Source: Paramecium sonneborni (Eukaryota; Ciliophora; Oligohymenophorea; Peniculida; Parameciidae). Taken from it: 33,147 bases of DNA. The translations under genes were made by a program, and so were the position numbers. Each line of letters starts with the position of its first letter. The first letter of the stretch is position 1. The stretch covers positions 1 through 33,147 of the forward strand of contig CAJJDN010000220.1 of NCBI GenBank assembly GCA_905182985.1, read 5' to 3'. This document shows positions 13,370-23,519 of the stretch, piece after piece. The notes under the pieces are model-generated. The model saw only the letters and a program-made list of their open reading frames with translations, did not search any database and had not been told where the DNA came from.

Positions 13370-13603
13370 TCAAATTAATTTTCTATTATTTCGAGAGTTT
13401 ATAATGTATATTGTTATGCTCGAAAAAAAGACTAAATCTTAAGCATAAGATTTTACATCAAACCAACCTTGAAAATTTAGAAAAATTATCAATAATTCAT
13501 CCAAGTAGATGTTAAATAAGAAAGGATAAATTGGAGAACCTTATATTACTATGATGTTATTTTGTCTACATGATCTATGAAATTAAATTAAGAATATAAG
13601 ACT
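13370..13603 (-). pseudogene. Reverse-transcriptase core fragment with broken active site
   Basis: A 77-codon frame runs between TGA at 13606-13604 and TGA at 13372-13370. It contains the block-B motif GSPIYPFLFNIYLDELL and the catalytic block C as SYAQDLVFF. In active enzymes block C is Y-A-D-D, where both Asp bind metal; here the first is Gln (codon TAA), so catalysis would be lost even in an intact frame. The upstream Asp-containing block A is not preserved next to it. The motif style is that of LINE RTs rather than group II introns. Confidence 0.72.
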
Positions 13604-13790
13604 TCATCGGATTTTGCAATTCATTAATAAAACCATTATTACAAAAATAAGAAATTAAATAAAATAATTTCATTTTATTATTATGAAAAAAAAAAAGTGA
13701 TCAAATTCATATGATGATATTAGCGGCTGAAAGATTATTTTGACATTTTTTATTGTCATGTATCTAATATCCTAGAAAATAGAAGGAAAA

Positions 13791-13882
13791 AATGAGGAGA
13801 AGTAGTAGGAGGAAATTGATCCTCCTCCTGTTCGTCTACTCATTCTACTCATCTTCTTCCTTCTACGAGATAGAGGAGGTAG
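13791..13882. other. Alternating purine/pyrimidine tracts with short inverted repeat
   Basis: A purine-rich run (GAGGAGAAGTAGTAGGAGGA) is followed by a pyrimidine-rich run of about 45 nt and another purine-rich run. GGAGGA and TCCTCC flank a 6-nt loop and could form a hairpin. The local GC content is clearly higher than around it. On the minus strand it reads as a charged low-complexity stretch within the LINE relic (KEEDEQNEQTNRRR), which may be its origin. Confidence 0.5.
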
Positions 13883-14755
13883 GACTAGCCTTCTTAAAAT
13901 TCAAAATTTTAGAGGAAGGAGAAAATCATAAAAAGGAGGACCAAATCTCATTATTAAATATAGAATTAACTGGAAATAAAAAATAATCCATTTACAAAAA
14001 GTATTTTTCATATTATTTAAATTAATTTTTTAATATACTATTTTTATTTTAAATTAATATGCTATAAATGTAATTTTTTTCGAGTGAACAAATCTCACAA
14101 AACTGCTATTTTAATTAAATTTATCATTGCTAGTATAATAAAAGTTTTTTGTATCCATAAACACTGCTGATGAATATAGATGTAAAAACTTATTAATTAG
14201 ATTCTTTATAAATAATAGAAAATGTGCCTAGATTGTTGAGAGTGCTTCAGTAATTCAAAGGAATAGTTTAAAAAGACATACTTCATTAACAATTATTTTG
14301 ATAATTATCGGTAGATCATCTATTAGCAGGGTAAATTCTTTTTTATTGATGGAATAAAAGTAATTCTAATTATATTCTATTAACATAGTACTTTCTTTAA
14401 TTATGATTGTCTAGTTTTTCTATTTTAACAAAATAAATTTTTATTTTTACAAAATTTGTGATATCATTATATGTAAAAATGCTAACTTTCGTTTTATATC
14501 TAATTTATTGATACAAAGCTTTAGATTTTCCAAATTCATTAATAACCATAATTTTTAGATCAACTTTTAGTAGAAGAAATTTGCCTTAAATCCAATTAGC
14601 AATACAAGATTTGTTTTCAATACCAAACCAGAAACTTAAAAAAGTTATATTCAAAAAATATTTCTTAAAGACTGATTGATAAAGGAGAGAAATTAAAAGT
14701 AAGATGTATGACTTTTCAAATACTTGAAAGAGAATGTATCAGAAATATAAAAATT

Positions 14756-15248
14756 TCAAATTTTTAAAGATGATTCATAAAAAAGTAAGGAAGTTTATAA
14801 TTCACTAAGATTGTTGATTTCACTAAAGCTTCTACTATCAAAAACGTACTTCCTATCAACTTCTTGTCCTTTAGAATAGTATAACTAAATTAAATCGATA
14901 TTTTTTGAATTAATTCCTATATTTTTTAATGCGAATCCAAATCCTAATCGAATTTGCTTACTCAATAAATTTACTCCTTTAAATTAGGATTTTGGATGTA
15001 TAACTTAGAATGTATAAGATGAATAAAATTCATTAAATATAGTACTTATTAATTTTTGATATTTTTTTCAAATGGTTTGTAGGAATTTTATTTAAATATA
15101 TTGATATAATTATCAATTCTATTTAATTATATAAAGATCTAAAAATTAATAATCTTATATTATCTAATTTGAATAGTAAGGATTAACAATTCCTATAAAG
15201 AATGATTATACTGTAAATGATATGTTTCTGATGTTTGAAATTAGTCAT
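14756..15248 (-). pseudogene. APE-type endonuclease-like segment of the LINE relic
   Basis: The piece begins with an ATG at 15248 and reads 72 codons to TGA at 15030. Its start contains NCQSLLFKLDNIRLLIF, which resembles the N-terminal N-C-R-S-L...K motif of LINE endonucleases. After a frameshift a second piece (14995-14756 at least) contains KQIRLGFGFALKNIGINS, placed where these enzymes carry a Gly-rich strand before the next core strand. Catalytic Glu, Asp and His residues cannot be placed with confidence. The position just upstream of the RT pieces on the same strand supports the call. Confidence 0.45.
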
Positions 15249-15413
15249 TTTCTTTCTAATTATTTAAGTATACAGCAAAATAGCAAGTATATTAGAACTC
15301 TTTTAGTTAATTAAGTGATTGTATTAAAAACTATATACAAAGAATTCATTATAATATTAATTACAAATTTATTTTAATTTCTCTAATATAAATATATTCT
15401 AAGTTTTTAATTT

Positions 15414-16061
15414 ATGGTAACTATTAGATTTTAAATATTTTTATTATTATTTCTGCAAATTTCTGCAGAAAAGACTTTGGATCCTTGTGAAAATTATTTA
15501 TGCATATTAGAATTGCTTTAAATTAAATCTAAGAAAGCTTTAGCAATAGATCCATAAAAATGCATATTAAAATTGTGGGTGAATTTTTAATTAAAATCTG
15601 TAATTAATATTATAAAACTAGAATGCCTATTTAAAATTTCACAGCCTAGGGAAGAAATTCAGAAAAAATTAGATAAGCATGGAATAACAAGGGTTAATTT
15701 AGATTTAATATTGGGTTTTAACATAAATAAAAATTAAAAAATGAAAGAAATGATGCCTAAATAGCGGTGTTAGATATTTATTTTATTCATTAACAATCTT
15801 TTGTATGAAAGATCAATTTTGAATAAATAGCAAGGATTGAAATTATCAATCAGAATCAATATTGGTCTTATTACAAACTCAAATTCTAGAATAGTTTAAA
15901 TTTCTAACACCTTCTATTTTTCAAATGATTATATATTTCAGAATTAAATTTAATTTTATTACTATATTTTTTATTTTATAATTATCAGACTCAAAACTAA
16001 ATATCTCTTTTTGAAAATATCTATGAAGCAAATAATTTTAAGATAACATTAACTTTATTGA
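15414..16061 (+). CDS. Open frame of 215 codons, possible PAS-like gene relic
   Basis: The frame runs from ATG at 15414 to TGA at 16059-16061 with no internal TGA. It starts with a hydrophobic segment, then passes through DPQKCILKLWVNFQ and NLDLILGFNINKNQKMKEMM. The latter resembles the region of PAS-like domains in large ciliate membrane sensors where a Gly-Tyr/Phe turn is followed by a K-x-x-M-P motif. That family resemblance is from memory of the pattern and weak. The C-terminal third is AT-driven (many Ile, Tyr, Phe) and may not be coding. An open frame of this length can occur by chance here. It could be a fragment of a larger gene. Confidence 0.3.
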
Positions 16062-16322
16062 AATAGTAACTAAATTATTTCATTATATTAACATATTTAA
16101 TTATTTTAAACAAAAATTATTTATATTGGATCAAATATTATTTGTTTACCATTAAATGTTATCTAAATGATATGATGTTTTCTTATTAGAAAAAAACTTA
16201 TTTAATATAGATAAAAATAATAAATACTTACAACTATGCTCTTAATGCCTATTATTTTAAGATATTTATAGGACTTGACGTACACTTAAACTAAATCCGA
16301 TCTTTAACTTTTGCTGAAATTT

Positions 16323-16679
16323 TCAAATTAAATCATCTTGGATGATGCTAATATGACAACATAAAATATAGTATCTGTCAAAATAAGTGATTGTAACTAA
16401 AATGAAAGTTTTTTTATGTTTTTTTTATTAAAATGCTTTGTATTTTCCTTCTTAGTGACATTTAAACATTGATATTTCCCTCTTGGATAAATTAGAATCC
16501 TATTATCTCCACAACTTTGGTTAAAAATTACCTAAATGAATTTCTGGGATTCGCTTTGGTTTTTTTAAAAACTTATTTTTTTATCTGAAATCTGAAAGCA
16601 ATTTTCCATATTGAAAATAAGTTTAGATTTCTGTAATCAATATTAATTCTATATTTTTAAGTGATTATCCATCAAACAT
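16323..16679 (-). CDS. Unassigned ORF or gene relic, 118 codons
   Basis: On the minus strand an ATG at 16679 opens 118 codons ending at TGA 16325-16323. The middle has protein-like composition rich in Lys, Arg, Pro and Gln, including FLKKPKRIPEIHLGNFQPK, unlike the AT-driven peptides nearby. It lies between two retrotransposon-like pieces on the same strand and could belong to a mobile element (an ORF1-type basic protein, for example), but no zinc knuckle is seen. No family is recognised. Confidence 0.3.
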
Positions 16680-17268
16680 GTAAAATAAATTAAACTTTTA
16701 TAATAAATATACTTGAATAAATGTAAAGATGTAGAGCAACCATTAACTTTAAATATTCATATAATAGTAAAATGTAATGTATTAAAATTTTTAATTCTAA
16801 GGAGGTGTTTTTTCCAAAAAAACAAAAAAATTCAATCCATTCCTTATTTTCAAATTTATATTTACCTTCTAAAATTACTTTACTTTAAACCAATATTAAA
16901 TATTTTTATTAAATTTATTGTCCTACAATTTCAAATAATATAATTTTGACTTAATTCTATATATACATTCAATTTTCTAATGGAATTATACTGTATATAA
17001 GAAATTAATTCATCAAAATCAACTTTGATCGTCTTTTTCAAGATATTTAGAAAGAATAAGAATTCATTTAAAAATTTATAAAAATAATTATCTATTATTT
17101 TTATATTCAATTAAATAATGATGAAAATAGAACACTTTTTTTAAAAAAGAAGCTTCACTTAAAAAATAGATTTAAGTGTTATTGTTAAATTCAAAACTCT
17201 AATTGTTGTTAATCATAAATTTGAAATAGTGTTTAATTTAAAGAACATGATTAGAACTATTTTATTTT
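16680..17268. other. AT-rich stretch without a recognisable gene
   Basis: I see only short AT-driven frames on both strands and no motif, RNA gene or repeat. Confidence 0.45.
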
Positions 17269-17595
17269 TCAATTAATAAATTAAACCAACCTCAATACCG
17301 CATGACTATGCTTATTATTCAAATATTTCATTTAGAAGAATTCAATTGTAATTTAGGATATATCAATATTAATTCTTGCCTGGTGTATTTCATGTTTGCG
17401 GAGTAAAGTAAAAAGATATTTTAAAAAAAGCTTCATTATTGCTTCCTAATTATCCTTTTAGTGCCTATTGTAAATATTTGAAGCATCGATTGCAATAATT
17501 TTTTGTTTAAAATCTATTTTCTGATGTTTGAATACAGGTTTATAACACACTGTTTATATATGACATATGATAATAGAACACATTTCTAAAATCAA
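17269..17595 (-). pseudogene. Possible second reverse-transcriptase fragment (block A region)
   Basis: A minus-strand frame of 108 codons lies between TGA at 17598-17596 and TGA at 17271-17269. It contains KIIAIDASNIYNRHQKDN, which resembles RT block A, where an Asp in a hydrophobic strand (h-D-x-x-x-A-Y/F) binds the catalytic metal. A helical stretch follows (LFTLLRKHEIHQARINID). The expected block B (G-x-P-Q-G-S) is not found just downstream, so the piece is at best a fragment. It is on the same strand as the LINE relic but upstream of that element's endonuclease, so it would come from a second copy. Chance resemblance is possible. Confidence 0.35.
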
Positions 17596-17599
17596 TCAG

Positions 17600-18894
17600 A
17601 ATTACTATTCTTATATATATCTTTTTTGACAATCAATTTAGAGTCGAAGAAAAAAATCTAAGTAGTAAATCTAAACTCTTTATCCTGTTAATTTCTTTTT
17701 TATAACTATAGGCTTTCAGTTAATTTATTATTAATTCTTAAAATTATTCATTTTTATGTATTTAAACCTCCAAAGTTTTGCATTAATTGATTGTGTGTAC
17801 AAATTTTAAATTTTGGCTATTGAATTCTAAAAGTCATTTTGTATCAAATTATGATTTTGAACTACTATTTCTTTAATTTTGTATTGATGATGAAAATTGA
17901 ACAGGATAATTATAAATTATTAAAATTAAGAAATACTTTCTATGTTTCAATTATATAAATTTTTTTTTTTTATGATGTAAATATTCACTCTTTATATATA
18001 TAAATAAAAGGGTTGAATCAAAAGCTAAAGAATTAATCTACCAATATAATTTGTTCAATTTGGATGATTTCAAACTATACTAGTTTTAAAGTTATGGCAT
18101 AATGAATATAGTTTAGTAACACTTCTTTCTTTTAATTGGTAGAAAAATTTACATTTTATAAGAAGCAATATAAATTATAATTTCTTGAAATTACAAATAA
18201 ATTATTAAAGAGTTTTAAGATGATTTTCCAATACAATCTAAATTTCAAAAGACAGTCTACGTTAAACTTATTCATTTTTAATAGATTTTAAATATATTTT
18301 AAAGAGCTTGATAGAATAAGGTTTATCATAAAAATGTATTCTCAAATTTTTATTAATTTTCACATAAATATTGTATATTCCTAAATTAAGATAAATGGTC
18401 TCTATCATCAATCTTATTTAAGTAAATAAAGATTAAAGGGGAGAGTTTAAATAAAATATTAAAAATCAACAAGAAAGTTTAAGTTTAATAATTATGGTTT
18501 CTTTAAAGGTTTTAAACTTAAATATATATTATTTAAATTGAACAAGATTTATGATTAATATAGCACATTCATTCTCTTTAAAACTTTGCATAAAAGATTT
18601 ATCTTTTATTAACAATTAAAGATTCAAAAATATCAAAAATTCACATCATCTTCCCTGTATATTGTTACTCATAATCTTTAAGATGATAGTATGGTTGTTG
18701 TAAATAATTTATTTTTAAATTCGCTGAATAAATTATTTCATAATTAGAACAATAAAAAAATATTAATATATGTATTTATTGAATATTTTAATATCATTTA
18801 TTTACAAATAAATTTGATTTAATTTCTAATTAATTCTATTTTTTTTAATTAAAAGCGAATTCTATTATTGTTAACTTTTTTTAAATAATTAAAA
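17600..18894. other. AT-rich stretch without a recognisable gene
   Basis: A frame open from about 18221 runs without TGA into the start of the TPR pseudogene, but its peptide is AT-driven (Ile, Lys, Phe, Asn, Tyr) and carries no motif, so I treat it as chance. Nothing else is seen. Confidence 0.45.
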
Positions 18895-20520
18895 ATGATT
18901 TTCTGCAATCAAGAAGTCCTATAAGAAAATGAATAAGTCATGGACGGGTATCTTAAATCAAAAATAGATGCTTATTGTTTTGAAATAGAGTAAAATATCG
19001 AAGAATAGATCATAATTATATTTTAAGTCTTCTTTTAATAGAATTGAAAATTTTCTAGATTAAATAATTGATGATACCTAAAAGTCCTTGAATTAAAAAT
19101 TCTAATAATCATAAAAATTGATTCCTCCTTCATTACAATTCTTAGACTTAGGAGATTGGTAATTTTATGATCGGCTGATTCATGAAATTATGCCATTAAT
19201 GAAGGTTTCTATAGAAAATTATGTTAAAAGACTCAATTCTAATTATAAAATCCAAATTTAGAATTTAACTAAATTGAAAACAAGTAATTGAAGACCTAAA
19301 ACTAAAATTATGATGTTCAATAAATTAATTAAACTTAGGCTCAAACATAATAATATATTGGACTAATTGATAAATTACAATAAATTGAACCAGATCATCT
19401 GGAGTTTATGTATGAAAAAGGTTATTCATTATTACTATTTTTAGCTAATATCTTAACTAAATTATAAGGGTTTTAAGAAGCCATATAAATATATCAAGAT
19501 ATAATTAAAATGAATCCAAAACATGATCTATCATATTAAAAAATAGGTATTGCTTTTGGTTAAAAAGTTAGCTGATATCTTAAGTTATTAGAAATAGTAT
19601 TAATAATCAATAGAATATTATGATTAATGCATTTCAATAAATGTAAATAATTTAGACGCTTAATTTGGAAAAGGTTTAAATTGAAATTATTAATTTAGGT
19701 GAATGCTTAAGAAAAACTTACTAATATAAGGAAGCCTTATAATATTTTATCAAAGTTACTGAAAATGAGTCATCTAAACTAGATTATTACTTTGGCTATG
19801 GTTAAAAATATTTATAAACAATTCTTAGGAGATTGTCTATTATATTTGTATAAATATGATGAAGCACTAAAAAATTATGATAAATGTTTAAAAATAGATG
19901 ATAATCATGATGATTCATAAGCAGGGAAAGGTATAAAATAAGAATAATGATATTAGGAACATGCTTATTGTTATTGGGAAAAAAAGATGTAGCATTAGAG
20001 TATATAAATTAATCATTAAAAATAAAATAAAATTCTTGTTTATCTTAAATAAAGCCCTAAAAATATTCTATAATATTTTACCTAATCCATTAAGTCCTAT
20101 TTTATAAATATATTGTGGCGATAAAAGAGTAGTTAGATTATGAAGAAGCATTAGAATAGTTTGAAAATGTTTTGATTATCGATCCTGAATATTTATATTC
20201 TTTATATAACAAAGGGAATTTTATATTATATTTCTATAGGTAATTGCTTATATTTTATGGGTCAATATGAATAAGCCATTGAATGGTATGACAAAGCTTT
20301 AGTGATTGATACTTAGTGTATATATTCTTTAAATAGCAAAGGTTATTTTATATTCAATATGTATAGGTTATTGCTTATATTGAATGGGTCAATATGAATA
20401 AGGCATTTAATAGTTTGACAAAGTCTTGGTGATCGATCCTTAAAATTTAGTTTCATTAAAAGGCAAATGTAAATCAATTTTAAATTATTTTAAGAAATGG
20501 ATTTTTTTGGTTTAAATAAT
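18895..20520 (+). pseudogene. TPR-repeat protein pseudogene with intron-bearing repeats
   Basis: The frame starts at ATG 18895 (MIFCNQEVLQENEQV). A T-run near 19033-19036 appears to carry one extra base and breaks the frame, after which coding resumes (NRIENFLDQIIDD). A second frameshift lies near 19280. From 19380 on, TPR units follow, with motifs such as QYQQSIEYYDQCISIN, YKYDEALKNYDKCLKID and LDYEEALEQFENVLIIDPEY. Introns of 25-28 nt interrupt the Gly codon of most units: 19547-19571, 19674-19698, 19801-19828, 19931-19956, 20215-20239 and 20342-20366. The fifth has GG instead of GT at its donor. The last unit has TGA at 20381-20383 where its sister repeat has TTT. TPR proteins act as protein-binding scaffolds; they form large families in Paramecium. 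The gene was real and spliced but is now broken. The end coordinate is approximate. Confidence 0.82.
20215..20366 (+). repeat. Duplicated TPR exon plus intron unit (about 127 nt)
   Basis: Two near-identical units begin with the intron ends at 20239 and 20366. Each reads (G)xCLYxMGQYEQ and continues to a conserved VIDxQ segment; the spacing equals a 34-codon TPR plus a 25-nt intron. The introns themselves are also alike, ending in TATAG. The pattern indicates tandem duplication of genomic exon-intron units. Confidence 0.7.
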
Positions 20521-20524
20521 TGAA

Positions 20525-21063
20525 CAAATAATACCCTATTGTATTTTATCATATTATAATTTTTTTTCAATTATATTAAAATGTATACATTTTATTCTAT
20601 TTTTTTTTTAATTTTAATTCTTCTAATCTAATTTACCTTATTTACACTGATTACTTACTTAACAGACTTATGATCAGCATGGTTAGATATATTTCTCACT
20701 ACTCAATTATATGATTTAATCGATTCTTTAAGACCATTATATTTAAAACATTTATATTAATTTACTATAAAAATATGAATTCTTTAATTAATTTATTTAT
20801 TCCATAAACAATTTATATATAGGTATTTTTTATATTTTTATAAAAAATCAGTTTTTATTTTACACTAATTCATTAATGTTCCCTAATTATTTTTTAAATT
20901 TATTCACTTCTTAACAATCTTTATACTAAAATTTAAATACTAATTATTGTAAGCAAGAGTTTCCAAACTATACATTGAAATAGTGAAGATAATATCAATT
21001 TTGAAAATAAACTCAATTCCAATTTCAACCTTAAATTTCATATTGATATTAAAAAAAGTCAAA
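20525..21063. other. AT-rich stretch without a recognisable gene
   Basis: I see homopolymer T runs and short AT-driven frames only. It separates the TPR pseudogene from the next relic. Confidence 0.45.
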
Positions 21064-22388
21064 ATGGATAAATAATCATCAAAATTAAATCATCAAAATA
21101 TCATAGAATTCAGTAATTTATTGCAAATTTTAGGAACATAACAATTTAATGATATGAATGAACTCAAGTCTTCTCTAAATCATCTTTTGTTATAAGATAT
21201 AATCATTTTATTTGGGCTCACACTGATCTTAATAGTAGGAATTATATAGAATAGAATCTATTCATAAAATTTTACTTAAACATATAATTAAACAGTAAAA
21301 TAAATTATATTTTTAAAGAAGTTTTATTAACTACAAAATTAGTTTATGGGTTTTATGATGGTGATTTTACAAATAAATATTAATAGAATACAAAATTTTA
21401 CAAAAGAATAGGAAACCTATAGGATATAATAAATAATTGATGCATTTATTATATACTTCTAATAAAAGTTCACTTAAACACTATTTTAATGCAAAGGTAT
21501 AAATCAAACCTTAATAAATTGTTGTCAAGAAAAATATTTAAAATTTATGATCAAATATAAAATCCTTCTATCAAATTACTTCAGAATAAATAAATGAAAG
21601 TTATCATTATTTATTTTAGATTAAACAGTGTGAAATTTAATTTTTTTATTGTATTATTAAATTTATTTAAACTCAAACAAGAAAATCTCTTCAAAGTCTA
21701 GCCTTAATAATTGATTATGAAATAATACTTATTTACCCTTTCTAAATGAAATTTAGAATCTAAAACCTTATTATTAAATTTTGAGAAAGCTCTTAAAAAT
21801 ATTGAAAAAATCAAAAGTTAAAGAAAAAATATCTTTGAGAATGGTTTCATACTTAGCATCAAATAGCTTAAAAGGATTATTAGATTGGAAATGCAAATGA
21901 ATGGATCAAATAATTTATTTATATGGACAATCGAACAATAATACAGTGTTTTCGATGATTAGAACGAATTAATTGATTAATTCAATTGGTAATCTAAAAT
22001 TGATCAAATTGATTAATCATGGATTATTAATTTATTTAGATCATATAGCAATTATTGAAATGTGATTAGTTTTCTTTATAACCCTTAAAATTAAGTAATT
22101 ATTTAATAGATGTTATGATAACTTTACCCAAAAAAAAAATTTTAGCTGTTATTTTCATCTGATGATATCAATCAACCTCATTTTTTTCTTACTCTTATAA
22201 TTATAGTATTAATTAATTATGTCTACATAATAATGATGCCTTGCAAAATATAAAGTAATGTCCTATTTTTTAACATTGATTCCAAAAATTTAATGAAGTA
22301 TTAGAAAAACAACAATGTTTGTTAAAATTCATAACAAATTCTATATGATCTTTTAATTTTTTTTTGCTTTACTGATATCTTTGGATGA
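21064..22388 (+). pseudogene. Membrane-protein gene relic with frameshifts
   Basis: An ATG at 21064 opens 177 codons (MDKQSSKLNHQNIIEFSN) with a clear membrane helix, DIIILFGLTLILIVGII, ending at TGA 21595. Coding continues one frame over (about 21551-21784, SFYQITSEQINESYHYLF) and shifts again (about 21770-22058), giving a protein-like stretch with NFEKALKNIEKIKSQRKN and a Gln/Asp-rich end, INLFRSYSNY. The same frame then resumes past TGA codons at 22056 and 22116 and holds a second membrane helix, HFFLTLIIIVLINYVYIIM, before TGA at 22386. Two frameshifts and two internal stops mark it as decayed. The layout of helix, soluble region, helix suggests a sensor or receptor-type membrane protein, but no family is assigned. 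Confidence 0.6.
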
Positions 22389-22567
22389 TGCATATTCATC
22401 TTACTATAATGATGAAATTTAAATTCGAAAAAAAAGTAAATAGAGGAAATTATAATTTGTTTTAATATACAAGTGATTTAATGAAATGATAACAGTATAA
22501 ATAAAGCAAAGTAATTAGTAGTTTTATTTTTAAAAAGTTTATCAGAAGATTGAGTTTTAGTCTTACA

Positions 22568-22751
22568 TTTTTGGAGCAAATCCCAAAAAATTTTTGATAA
22601 ACCATAATATTATAATCAAGATTACTTTCATAAACTTGCTGCTCTTAAATTTATAAACTATTACAAGATTTTTTAATAACTATAAATTAATAAGATTAAG
22701 GTTAGTTAAGAGATATAAAATAGTAAATATATCATTATTTTGCTCCAAAAA
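22568..22751. repeat. 13-bp inverted repeat flanking 158 bp
   Basis: TTTTTGGAGCAAA at 22568-22580 is matched exactly on the opposite strand by TTTGCTCCAAAAA at 22739-22751. The arms do not extend further. They might be ends of a small non-autonomous element or form a stem. In DNA this AT-rich, 13-bp inverted pairs at this range are not rare, although four G/C positions make this one less likely by chance. Confidence 0.4.
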
Positions 22752-22768
22752 GCTTATATTAGAGAAAA

Positions 22769-22969
22769 ATGTCTTTGGAAGAAGAGTTTAAATAATTAAT
22801 AAAAGAAAAAATCATTATCATAACCAAATAAAGATAAAACATTAGTTTAATTTTAGTTTATCTATCTAGTTAATCTATTATTTATGAATCAGAAATTAAT
22901 TTTGTTGTGAAAATGATAACTATGAATGTGATGAGATGGTTTTAAGCCACTAAAATTATAATTGTATGA
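22769..22969 (+). CDS. Possible N-terminal gene fragment, 66 codons
   Basis: An ATG at 22769 opens MSLEEEFKQLIKEKIIIITK and ends at TGA 22967-22969. A neighbouring frame over the second half reads a Cys-rich stretch, FCCENDNYECDEMVLSHQN, which could be the remains of a small zinc-binding motif after a frameshift. No family is recognised. It is probably a relic or chance. Confidence 0.22.
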
Positions 22970-23519
22970 GTAAATGAATGAAGAAGATATTTTAAATATA
23001 AATAATAAAATTCAGAATTTTAATGAAATTGGGTAGAAAGATAATGAGAATAAATTCCTGTAATTTAAAAAACTACAAATAAAGTGCTAATGGTTCATTG
23101 TAATTAATTTAATAAAAAGCAATATTATACTTAAAGAAAAAAGGATTATTAATTTTAAGATAAAACAGAATATTATAAATTATCAACAATTATTTGAAGT
23201 CTCCAATTCAAATAACAAATGAAATATAATTATAAAGAATTTGAATTCAAATACTAATACTAAAGAATTGTGATTAATATAATTTTCAAATCAATTTTTT
23301 GTTAATAAGCCTATTCTCTATAATATTAAATAAACTTGTAAAAGAAATATATTTATAATTATTATTTTAAAATAGGGTTATATATAGCTCAAATTACCTT
23401 AATACAAGAGATTTCCTTTAACTAAGTACCATCCTTATATTAAACAACTTAGCAATCTGTATGATTCCTAATATAAATAAATTAGAGTAATGTAAATACA
23501 GAAAAATTTTCTAATAAGA
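22970..23519. other. AT-rich stretch without a recognisable gene
   Basis: Apart from short AT-driven frames I see nothing. The left-strand side may contain further worn remains of the MORN-like pseudogene that lies just to the right. Confidence 0.4.

Larger units (their letters stand above)
12516..15248 (-). mobile_element. Degenerate non-LTR (LINE-like) retrotransposon ORF2 relic
   Basis: Read on the minus strand from 15248 downward, pieces of one polyprotein follow each other in LINE order: an APE-type endonuclease-like segment, a linker, a reverse-transcriptase core (13603-13370) and a post-RT tail. They are split by frameshifts and TGA codons and no long intact frame remains. The RT assignment rests on a block reading GSPIYPFLFNIYLDELL followed about 20 residues later by SYAQDLVFF, matching RT blocks B and C. 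Further on, LGIPISELQYDYIDLIMN resembles the K/Y-LGI motif after the active site. Between endonuclease and RT, fragments such as INEFGKSKALYQQIRYKTKV look coding but carry no firm motif. The element is dead. LINE-type elements are normally germline-limited in Paramecium, so its place on a telomere-capped molecule is notable. An alternative is a domesticated RT gene that later decayed. Confidence 0.68.

Noticed and set aside
13792..13986. Plus-strand open frame rich in Arg, Ser and Leu
   Set aside because: It arises from the purine/pyrimidine tracts; the minus strand gives the more coherent reading within the retroelement relic.
15414..16061. Nucleotide cyclase similarity in the segment KLSIRINIGLITN
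   Set aside because: Only the R-x-x-I-G pattern agrees; the metal-binding and base-binding residues of cyclases are not found.
18221..18894. Open frame running into the TPR gene start
   Set aside because: The peptide is driven by AT content and has no motif; with TGA as the only stop such lengths occur by chance.
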